From Psococerastis gibbosa (Eukaryota > Arthropoda > Insecta > Psocodea > Psocidae): a stretch of 64,000 nucleotides of DNA. The DNA is taken from positions 1,736,001-1,800,000 of the forward strand of contig OZ020484.1 in the NCBI GenBank assembly GCA_963971405.1, in the 5' to 3' direction. The notes beneath the pieces were generated by a model that did not search any database, was not told the origin of the DNA, and saw only the letters and a program-made list of their open reading frames with translations. Made by a program: the position numbers and the translations under genes. This document shows positions 13,001 through 25,000 of this stretch, piece after piece; the stretch's first letter is position 1; each line of letters opens with the position of its first letter.

Positions 13001-16000
13001 CACATATATTGTAGTCGTGATTAATGTTGATAAAATGCGGGGGATCGCTTGCCCCTTGATAGTTTGCTTCTGGGGGGGGGGGGGGGGGGAAGTTAATTTT
13101 CATAAAATATTGCTAAAAATAAATTTTTCTGCGGAACCTTTCTATCGATGATTTCTACCTTCAGGTATGATTTAGGTGCTCAATAGAGTATAATAAAACC
13201 AAACAGGTTGCTTTCCCAAAAGAATATTTGGTTCTTTACAGATACTTTAATGAAATTATGGAAAATTCACGCTCCAACACATTGCGTGCCCTGCCATTGT
13301 TACTACTGTTACAAAGCATTGGTGTATTCGTTCCAGAGTATAATAATGATAACTTCACTTCACTTTTTTCCTTGACCAGTAACCCCGGACAAGGTGCATT
13401 TGTTGAAAAAAACCATTTGTTATTAAGAGGATATGCTACGTAGAAAATAGCACCCCAAAATTTGTTGTTTTTGTTGACATTTTTTATTTAATTAACAAAG
13501 CATGACATTAAAAATTTGGCTCATGGAAGTTGTAGAAGACTGCTTCATGCATCATGTAATAGGAAATATTAAATTTTTGGTACCTTAGTTCTTTCATAAA
13601 TACCAGAACGGACTAAAATTATGCGTATTCTGGGATTTTTGGAAGAACTACAAAACCAAAAAGTAAAAATACCCGATTATATCATGCACGAAGTAGTCTT
13701 CTACAACTTCCATAAGCCAAATCTTTAATGACTTGCTTTGTTAATTAAATAAAAAATAAAAGTCCATAAAAACAACAAATTTAGAGGTGCTCATTTTCTA
13801 CGTAGCATGTCCTCTTAAGTACTTATTAAGTAGCATAATTAGCACGTCTACCCTTCTGGCAATGAATGAGATCCTTCTGAACTCTGAAAGATGATATTGC
13901 TATATATATAATAAAATTTATATACATAATATAAAAATATATACGTGGCTGGTCCGAGAAGTACCTGTACTTAGCCTCAGCGTCCCATGGCGTCACTATC
14001 GCAAGAGACATTTAAATTCGTATTGTACACTCCAGTGGACGGCGTCTGCCAAAGTTTCAGTCGTATCGGACAAGTGGTTTTGTTTTGCTAACTTGTAGAA
14101 GAGTGTTGCGGATTTTAGGAAAATGGAAAAATAACAATTGCGATCGGTGATTAGATTCTTGTTTTCGGAAGAGAAATCGCGCAACGAAATCAAAGAGCGC
14201 TTGGTAGCTGTGTACGGTAACTCTTCTCCTTCGATAGCGACTGTCAAAAATTGGTTTAACTAGTTTCAAGGCGGTTCACGGTCTCGTATTGGCAGACTGC
14301 TAATTGAAGTTGTGTGAGATAGTTGAGACAATAGGCATCTCAAAAGACCAAGAGGGTTATAACCTGCATTACATTTCGGGCATGAGAAAGCTGACGGCGC
14401 AATGTGTGCCGCGTTTGCTCACTCCGGACAACAAGCGTGGGACCACTTCAGAGCAGTGTTTGACGCTGCTTAAGCGAAATCCGAAGTCGTTTCGTGACCA
14501 TTGACGAAACATGAATCCACTGGTACACCAGAGCCCAAGGTACAGTCGAAGCAGTGGACTGTACCCGGTGAACGTGCTCAGAAGGTGAAAACTGTTCTTG
14601 GGCGGCCGGAAAGGGGATGGCTCCCGTTTTCTGTGACTCACAAGGTGTGATCTGCAACGACTACCTGGAGAAAGGTAAAACTATCATAGGGCTATGGTAT
14701 GCTGAATTATTGGGTCGATTCGACGTTGAATTGCGGAAAGAACGGCCCCATTTGGTGAAGAAAAAATTGCTTTCCACCATGACAACGCACTGGCTCACAC
14801 GTCCACCCTTGACACGGACAATTTGGTCAAATTGGGCCACCATCCACTATATTCTCCAGATTTGGCCGCATGCGACTTCTTTTTGTTTGCAAACTTGAAA
14901 AAGTCACTCGCCGGGCAGAAATTTGAATCGAATGAGGAGGTCATCACCGCCATGAAGGCCTATTTTGCTGACCTCGAGAAAACATTTTTTTTTAGGCGGG
15001 TTAAGGAAGTTGGAGAATCACTGGGTCAAGTGTATCGAGTTAAAAAGAGACAATGTTGAGAAATAAATCGCCACTATTCCAAAATTTTCGTTCTTCTCCT
15101 GTTAGTAGCATAGTAGGGGAGCCCAAGTGGGGATTTGTGGATTTACTCGAGCGCGGCAGATTAAGATACAGGAGAATACCTTGAACCTGTTTAGTGCCTC
15201 CCACCAAATATGAGCCCCTTATGTATGGCCACCCGTCAAGAATAAAGGATGAGATTAGTAAAAAAAATGATCATCGGATATTCACAAGCGCGTCAGATTA
15301 AGGGATGGTGAGTTAATTAAATGCTACAAAGTGTGTATTTCACTAATCTGATAATTTCGTAGTGACATAAAGAAAGGAGGGGTCTACAAAGTTGTAAAAA
15401 AAACGTTATCTCGACATTCCCGAGCGTGACTAAATTATTACATTTTCGATAGGAAATAATTCAGGGATAACGAAAAATATATAATCTGACGATTTCCACA
15501 AGCCGAAGTAACAAAGATTCTTCGAGAAAGTTTAATGCTAGCAGCTGTGTGAAAGTGTCATGCCTATAATACACTCGTCTACCCACTATGATTTCTGTTG
15601 CCATGACGCCGTGATATTATTATATAAAAATAAAAACCTCCTATGCTTAGCACACTATATTACAATAACGCTTTGTATCCAGTTTATTTTTTAACATCTT
15701 TGCCTCCTTACTGTTGGCACGGTTGCCATGCCGCCATGTTATTATTGCTTTCCAATTTATACGTAGTATAAGGAAAGCTTTGTGACGGTCGAAATTTTCG
15801 ATTACGAGATTTCAACGGATTTACACGTTTTGGGGTCCCAGGAACCCAAAAAAGTGTTTTTTACGAAATGTCTGTCTGTCGGTCGGTCTGTCGGTCTGTC
15901 GGTCTGTCTGTTCGTCGATTTCCGGGCAAACTACTCGGTGGATTTGAGTGAAATTCGGCATGTAGGTTCACAAAAATTATACCTCGGGACCATGTTTTTT

Positions 16001-19000
16001 ATTTTGGGCTAACTCAATTTGGGGGGGTTTTATTCTCAAAAAACTCCAAAAAAACGTCTAAAAACATTATTTCTCAAAAACGGCTCCAACGATTTCTTTT
16101 AAATTCACATATATTCTAGTCGTTCTTAATGTTAATACAATGCGGGGGGTCGCTTACCCCTTGATAGTTTGCTTCTGGGGGTAAAAAAAATAAAAAAAAA
16201 CTTAATTTTAATGAAAAAGGACTAAAAAATAATTTTTCTGCGAAACCCTTCTATCGATGATTTCTACCTTCAGGCATGTTTTAGGTGTTAAATTGAGTAA
16301 CGAAACCGGACAGGTTGCTTTCCCAGAAAATTATTTGGTTTTGTAAAAAAAACTTTTTTTGAAAAAATGATAGAAATTTCACGCTGAAATGCATTGCCTG
16401 CCCTGCCATTATTACTGTATTGTAATGTGTTTTAAATATATTGAGGCTACCTCACCTCCAGTGACGTCAGGTGGACACCCCCCCCCCCCAGATATCCGAA
16501 ATTTAACTATAGGAAAATTATTTTCCATGAAATTATTCATTTTCTCTCCCTACTAATTGATAAATTGGAAAGCATGTTCGAGTAAACTCGGACCGGTTCT
16601 TTACAACGTTTTTCCAACGTTTTAACTTATTTTGCTATTTAAAGTTATGTGAATTAAAGTTTATAAAAACTTACTATTTAATATTATTAATGTTACTATA
16701 ATATAATATTATATTTAATATTACCTGTCTTTTTCAATTGATTAAGTTCAGCGGTTTTAAAAAAATCTATTGTTTTATTGATATATTATATTGATATATT
16801 ATATGATCAGCATATAAGTGATAAAAGACCCCTAAAATATGGAATTTTGCAGGGTTCTGGGGTGGCTCCATTAATTTTCCTTATATTTATTAATGGGTTA
16901 AGCAACTTGAAATTAAAAATAATAGTCATTTTTTAAGTTTCGCGGATGATTGTGCAATAATTTGTTCTGCTTCAAATGCATCATTGCTACAGTGCTACTT
17001 GCTTGATTCTATAAAAAGAATCATGAAGTGGATTACGGAACACCAGCTTATAATAAATTGGAAAAAAACTAACATTAGACTATCGAATATCCTTATAATT
17101 ATTCACCTTATAGAGTGTCTAGTATTTCGAATACGAATGAAATTAAATGTCATTTGTTTAATTGTCATCATTCAAACATGACCAATGTAATGACAAATTG
17201 TTTCTGCCCAAGTATTCTATCCGTTAACAACATCAAATATCTGGGAATAATAATTGATAGCCATCTTTCTTGGGATCAGCATGTTAATAACGTATATAAA
17301 AAGCTAAAGCTTATAAATTTACTTTTTTACAACCTGAGTAAATTCATGACTACAAAAGACATGGTACCTATTTATTATGCTTTTTATCAATCAATATTAC
17401 AATGTGGAATCTGTTTTTTTTTTGGGGGGGGGGGGGGTGCTGGAATTACAAAAACTAAAAAAATTGTTACTTGCCAAAAATTTGCCATGAGGATGCTCAA
17501 TAAAACAGGGTACAATGTTAGTACGAGGATTATTTTTAAGGAGTTAGGAATTTTGTCATTTGAACTATTGTAGGGGAGAGACGGGCAAAGCGGAATGGTT
17601 AATTTTCATGAACGTCTCCCTCCACTCGTATTAGAGTTATTAAACCGCATTATAATTTGAATGATAGCTTGGGCCTTCAATTTGGGGGTGATGACAGATA
17701 AGAGCAGCTCTTTATAAGCGTGCTCAAGTTATTAAGCCGAATATGTGAGAAAACAGATGCGGGCAAAGTGGTTTCTACTACGGGCAAAGTGGAATTATGA
17801 CGCGGGCAAAATGGAATAAGTAGACTAATTAAGGAAAACAATTTATTCAAGCTTCATAGCGTATGTTGACAGTTCTGGTACATAAAAGAAACCGCGCTTC
17901 ATCATTTTCGGCTGCCTCAATTTCAATTGTATGTCCTCGAACTCATAGACGTGCTTGTTTTGTTTTGTTAGTGTACTCCATACACTTAATAGTAAACTCA
18001 GTGGAGCCAATGTGAATTATATGGGATAAAGGACATCATTATATTCCACTGCAACCCAGGTGCCTTCCTCAAGATCTTCGGGTCGGATTGGACTTGGTGG
18101 GCATAGGTCTACTTCTTCAGAAAATTGAGACAATTGAGACCCCTTCACCGTTCACGTATGGCAGCAAGTGCGGTTTCCATTGCCAACTCATCCCAGGAAT
18201 GTTGGTTGGTTTTTCTGACGTATTAATGTGTACCATTCTTACCTAAAAACAAGAAACTTTGAAGATAAATTACACAATTCCACTTTGCCCGCATTTGTAT
18301 GAATGTAATGAAAATTAACATTTCACTTTGCCCGCATGCTTATATTCTCATTTGCCCGCAACATCATCGATGTTAACAAAACATCCTCACTTCCCTCTCA
18401 CATTAAATAGCTCAATGAAATCAACTTTATGTGATGTAAAAAACCCTAGCAACCAGGGAAAAAAAATAGAAAAAGGTGTTTTAAGTAATTAAATTTAGTA
18501 AGCCTTATGTTGGTTTACCAAAATAATACAATATTTATAGAAAAAAAAACAAAATAAACTGTAACTTACCACATAATAAGTAGACGACGGCCATGATACC
18601 GCCAAGTGATGCAATGGTAGCTGGCGACCATTTTGGAGTCACTGGAGTGCTGGTGCGCCAAAATGTTCTGAATTTAAATTGAAATTCCACTTTGCCCGAC
18701 CATTCCACTTTGCCCACTTCTCCCCTACAAGAAAATTTTACTAACAATGGTTGTAAGTAACTTGAGTAACTTTCAAGGTGACAGAATTTCTGCTAATAAC
18801 ATAAGCACTAGGCAAACAGGACGTGGTTTCCTTACGGTTCCTAATTACAAATTAACACACAGCAGAAATTCTGTCAACTATAGAGGTTTGAGTTACCATA
18901 ATGATATGATCAGGGCGGGACACCTAGAAAATATTACATTGTCTGCAATTAAGAACTTTATTTTAAGTCTACTCACTGATACAGATTAAAAAACTAACAT

Positions 19001-22000
19001 AATAAAGTAAATTGTGCGGTGATCCCAATGCGCCTTTATTGGCTTTGTGGCACCCGTTATTAGAAGAATGTGAAATGTTTTTTTTTTTTTTTTTTTTTTT
19101 AATACACGTATTATTATTATTATTATTATTAAGCTACGGTATAACAGTATACTTCAAAGATAGAAACACATATACATACAAACTAGAAATGATACAAAAG
19201 CGTATAATAAAAAACATGTTATCAAATAAAATTAACAAGAAATACAAACAATACGAAGAAATATTCAAACATGCTAACATTCTGCCAATAACGAAACTAT
19301 TCAAGTAGGCTATAAATTAATAAGAGACAACTATTTTAAAAAATCCGCGCAGCCGTGTCTAAGGTGCAAATCGCTCAAATGATCGGCAATCTTCAACGTT
19401 GAAGGGGCACGAGAAGAAGAAGAAGAAGAAGATTTTAAAAAAGAATACCAAATAGATGATAAAGGGAAGTTCAATACAAGAAACCCAAAAAAGCTTAAGT
19501 TTGAGATAACATATAACAAATACGGAGAGAGATTAAACAAAGTACTTATACCAAAGATATTTAATGAACTTCCTCCACAAATGAAAAAATTTAAACAGAT
19601 GGGTGAGTTAAAAGCGGGTATAAAAAGATGGCTGGTCAATGGGAGTTAATAATAATAATAAAAACTGACATTAAAATAACAAGTTAAAATAAAATAAAAA
19701 TAAAAATAAAATAAAATAAACATTATAAATAAATAACAAAAATAAATGATTAAGGCTTATTTAGCAGTACTGTATGAGTCTTTTGTCCCAAATAAGCGCT
19801 AGCTTGGGGATGCGGGATGGTATTATTATGTATTGTATTTTTGTAATATATGCTCCTTGTCCAGGGAATACTGGACAAGGAAAAGAAAGAAGAAGAAGAT
19901 TGTACAAAAATTGTCAGATTAAGCAAATCCCTCCAGATAATCGTCAGATTATGAAACAGCATAAAGACGAACCATATCATGTCTTAATCTGACGCGCTCG
20001 AGTATTTCAAAATTGTATTTTTTTTTTTTTTTTTGCAAATTCAAATAATTGCCACTACCTTGCGTCACATCCGTATCGTCAGATTATTGAATGTGGGCTT
20101 CTTATAGGTTCACTTAACATCCCCTAAAAAAATCTGACGAATTTTTTTTCTTCATTTTTAACCCTTACATACGACCACCCCCACCATGCAAACGGTCAGA
20201 TTAACGTACGCACATTATTAAAAATACGTAGGGAATGTATGCTATCAATATCTGACGCGCTCGAGTATGTCCACGTAACAGTTTTTTTTTACATTGTTGA
20301 AAATCTGTAGCTGCTTACTCCACCGCTGAAGTGGCATACTTTATATAACATTTTTTTCTCTTTAACACCTAAGCTTTGAAACCCCATAGGTCTCTATGAC
20401 GCTCGAGTAAATCCCCATTTAGCATCGTGGGCTCCCCTACTATGTAGGCTAAGTACTTGTCGGACCAGCCACGTATATGAAATTATACGGATAATAAATA
20501 AAGGGCTAATAGTCTGTATTTGAAAATAAGTATTTTTTTATATTTTTTTTATTTTCCCTATTTTGTTCAATTTTTTAGTTTAAGGGGCAATTTTTTAAAT
20601 AATAATAATAATAATAATAATAATAGTTACTTTATTGTACTAAGCTCCCATAGCGGAGTTAGGGCCTTCGGACCCTTTCATACACTCAACTAGAGGGCTA
20701 CTTAAATAGTGTTACAAAGGTACAATATTATTACTAATATAACACTAACATGGCAGTGCCCAGGGGGGTGGTCCATGGGGTCCGGCCCCCCCCCCCTGAA
20801 ATAAATTTTTGTATGTAAACCTGTATGGTTTGAAGAATTTATCCATTAATTCATTAATAAATTATGTATAAAAAAAATTGGACCCCCCCCCCCCCCGAAA
20901 TCAAAACCTGGGCACTGCCTTGAACACTAAAGTGCAGAGACATTCACCCATTCATTCACACATGGAGAGCGAAACAATGTCAGATCCTGGCTGGCGAATC
21001 TAGTGTATTTAGCCCAATTAGATGCTCCCGATAGCGAACTTTGCTGAAAATTGGAAGAGAGGGATATGCGGGTGATTTAGATTTAGGGGATTTTAATACA
21101 GTTGAAGTGGACCCCCCCCTCCCCCGCCCCCGAGACCGGGAGCGAGACCGAGGCCGTAACAGGCGAACACTAGAAGTAACTCTTCAAAATCTTGTCTCGC
21201 CAAATTTAAGTGCAGAGAATGGTGTACCGGCACCACCTAGTTAAAGCAATACACAGTATACATAGAACTGTAAGTGCTTTCTTTAACTTGTGTGTCTTGC
21301 ACACATTTCAGAAATGGGTTAAGCAGCCTGATGATCCCTTAGTTCTGATTATCTACAATGTGACCCACAGTGATGAAGGCTGGTACACGTGCGTTTCTAG
21401 CAGTCACAGTGAGAGCATTCATTCCAGCGCCTACCTACGTGTTCTTGAAGGTAAGGGTTATATTCAGTGGCGGCGCTGCGGGGGTGCCCAAGGGGGCCTG
21501 CCCCCCCCCCCCCAAAAAAGTTTCTCCGGCCCCTCCGGGGATATTTTACATCTTGTTAAATTTGCAAAATTATTGAACGGTATACCTACTCCCAATGAAA
21601 AGTGTTATGTTTTTTCATTGGCCCCCAGATTGAAGTCATGCCCCTCCATGCCCCCCCCCCCACCTTAAAATTTCTAGCGCCGCCACTGGGTTATAATATG
21701 AGACATTTTTGTTGTTATGGTTTAAATTAGCCTAATAGGCCGGAAAGTTAGAAAATTTACGTATTGCATAAATAATAATTAAGTTGTAAGATATTTTCCC
21801 TGCTTTAATTTTGCAAAAGTGAGATAGACTCAATATAGACTATGGTTCTGCTGATTTTTTGATTATGCTGATGTGGTATTTGGTTGGTGGATTAACTGAA
21901 ATTCTTAATTACAAACTACACTTAAGAATGGACACATTCGATATTTTCTCTTTAAACAATGACTGCCAAAGACTAAAGGCTAAAGAGCGAAGATAAAACA

Positions 22001-25000
22001 CATAGGCCTATGAATGCTGAGCATACCTGTATATCCTGGAGAGATCGTGTCCTGAATGCTGGGGTCCTGAGGCGAATGGATACAAAAGCCGAGTTGCTGC
22101 TGACGGTTAAGGAATGGAAACTAACATACGGTGATCGGGAACGAAAAGTATCGCATTCTGAATGTTAATCGTCCATTATCCAAACTTTCCACCTACCCGA
22201 CCTTTTCGAGCGAAATGACTGGGGAAAAAAGGAATGAGTGAAGCCATGCAATTTGAAATTGCTCCCGTCCCCTCTCCTGCAGTCTGATCGAGGCGTTTAT
22301 AATACCGGGGTTAAATAAATACGCTAGGATTATAACTGTAAACAAACAAATTTTGAATAGCACTTTCCATTATAAAATTATCTTGTTTACCAGTGGATTA
22401 AATAAATACCGGTATTATAAACGCCCCGATCAGGCTGCAGCTAAGAGTTCCCAATAATACTAATTAAAAATTAGGCTATAAGCTATTAATCTTCACAATA
22501 CATTTTATGGGTTAGCTGACAGTTGTTAACATGTTGCTATAATGGAATATTTGTTGAGGCTGAAGCGTTAAGTTCTTCGTTCCAGTTGAGGATGTAGCAT
22601 CAGCAGCGCTACGGACCAAGTACTACATTATCACCATAGGCGTCTTACTGATCTTCCTCGCCACCGTTCTCGGCTACTGCTTCTGCCGCATCAATTGCAC
22701 AAATCGGCAGATGACGGAGAAAAAAATAATTGTGGTAGAGAGGCAATGACGAAAACCACGCTTCACAGCCGCTCACGATTCCACTGGTAAGGATGAAGAC
22801 TGAGATGGTGACGTTGGGCAAAGGCAAAGGGAGGGGCGTGCGCCCTGGTGAGCTGGTAACGCAGTACGAGTTGTCACTGGACCCTGCCTGGGAGATTCCT
22901 CGGCAGAATCTTGCACTCGGCAAGACTCTCGGGGAAGGCGCGTTTGGGCGTGTGGTACAGGCAGAGGCAAAAAACGTCGTCAAACAGGGAAACAGCGACG
23001 TTGTTGCTGTGAAAATGTTAAAAGTTGAGTCCATTTTCTTTCAGATAGGAGAGACGTCATCGCAATGATATCATTTATAACACTACCAATTACACCATAA
23101 ATAGATGTGGACTACTGCAAATACACAACAAGAATATCGTCTTATGGGTCTCATTCTCAATGATTGGTTGACATCAACTCCCAGCATATCATCCTCCAGC
23201 TCTCTCGGTCCTGCGCCTTCCTCTTCAGCTCTTGGTACGTTCGAGCTCCTGCGTCGTCCTTCAGTTGATCCATGAATTCCTTCATTGGCCGCCCTTTTCT
23301 TTTGGTTCCTTCCTCTGTGCCCTCAATGATGGTGTGTGATGGTTTATACCAGATTATACAACAATATACCTGTACGTCATCGATAAAAATCAGCTTATAA
23401 TGCAAAAAGATTAAGTGTAGTATTGTAGTCAATTTATATGGTCTATGAGTTGGATTCAAGCCTTCGTCTCACTGTTTGATGACAAAATGGTTTTAAAAAA
23501 TCCTACTGAAAACATTAACTAGTACAATACATTCGCATAGGAGTTATATTTAAGCATATCAGTAAGCCCAAAAACTTTTACTTCGCCTAGCACCATGCAG
23601 ACTATCCAATGAAATCATTACCTAACGCTTAACGATTTCAGACAACCATACGGATGCGGAGATGATGGACCTCGTGAGTGAAATGGAAATTATGAAAATG
23701 ATTGGGAAACACATCAACATAATCAATTTGATTGGGTGCTGTACCCAGGGAGGGCCTCCCTACGTGGTCGTCGAGTACGCCCACTATGGAAATCTGAGGG
23801 AGTACCTCAGGGAGCGTCGCCCGGGCACTGACTCCGTTGGTGGCAAAGGCAAAAATCACCCTGTCCTAACCCAGAATCACCTGGCGTCGTTTGCGTGTCA
23901 AGTCGCAAGAGGGATGGAGTACCTTGCGTCAAAAAGGGTAATGGCCTAGAATTCTAATTCAATTTCTAAACGATGTTCTATGTTTGGAGTCCCTTGAAGA
24001 ATGTAGGTAGCTTGCAGCAGAGAAAAATCTCATGCCACTTGAAGGATGATGTCATAAATTTAATTTTAAACGGAAAGTATAAAATTCTACACAGCAAATC
24101 CAGAAAATCTGTTGTAATGAGAATTATCATTATTTCATTTGCTATTATTCACGGAAATTAAACTAGCGGATAATGACAGTATTCTATCCATGGTAACTTT
24201 TTACGGCAGGGGAAACTGAAATTTCATCCCATTATTTGAAGTTTTATTTTTCAGTGCATTCATCGCGATCTCGCAGCGAGAAATGTACTCGTCAGTTACA
24301 ATCACATTCTAAAGATCGCGGACTTTGGGCTGGCCCGAGACGTGCACCGTGAGTATTATTACCGAAAAACCACCAGCGGAAGGCTGCCAGTCAAGTGGAT
24401 GGCCCCGGAGGCACTGTTCGACAGGGTGTACACCTCTCAGTCCGACGTTTGGTCCTACGGGGTCCTCCTCTGGGAGATCATGACCTTAGGTGGGACACCG
24501 TACCCCTCGGTTCCTCGAGTCGAGAAGCTCTTCAAAATGATTCGGAGCGGGCATCGCATGGAGAAACCTACTTGCTGCTCTCTGGAGATTTACCTTTTAA
24601 TGCGGGACTGCTGGAGCTACAGGCCTGAGGAAAGACCGACGTTCAACGATTTGGTTCAGAGCCTGGAAAAGATATTGGCTCAAACCGCAAATGAGGTAAG
24701 TTAACCCTGTTGGTTTATTAGCCTACTGTTAGTCAATGTGCAATTTTTGCTCATTGATGTGCAAACCAAATCACGAGAAATACTCTTCTTCTTCTTCATC
24801 AGCCAACGCCCGTCCTTGCTGGTAAGCTATATGGCACTGTGCCTCATAGAAAAGCTGAGCCATTCCCTCCTGTTTAGTAGTTAGGTTTCCTACCTCAATG
24901 TCAGTGCAGCTGAATAATTAGGCAATGAGAAATACGAGAAATAACTTACTCGAAATATGACTTTCTAGAAACCAAATGCTCCTGCAGCACAGTTGACCCA

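Larger units (their letters stand above)
15111..20443. mobile_element. Inverted-repeat DNA element with TCAGATTA iterations, inserted in mariner
   Basis: CATAGTAGGGGAGCCCA at the left is inverted as TGGGCTCCCCTACTATG at the right. The flanks TAG (left) and TAG (right) would be a 3-bp duplication of the mariner sequence GTTAGTAGGCTAAG. Just inside both ends is GGGGATTTACTCGAG or its inverse, and then CGTCAGATTA/TAATCTGACG repeats: four near the left end and seven near the right. There is no transposase of its own; the centre is filled by family A, LINE pieces and another element. Superfamily not assigned. Confidence 0.75.

Noticed and set aside
14304-14898. Open frames within the mariner
   Set aside because: They are alternate frames of the decayed transposase, not separate genes.
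21041-21244. Arg/Asp-rich frame as an extra FGFR exon
   Set aside because: The candidate acceptor gives phase 1 while both neighbouring FGFR exons join in phase 0, and the peptide does not resemble D3.
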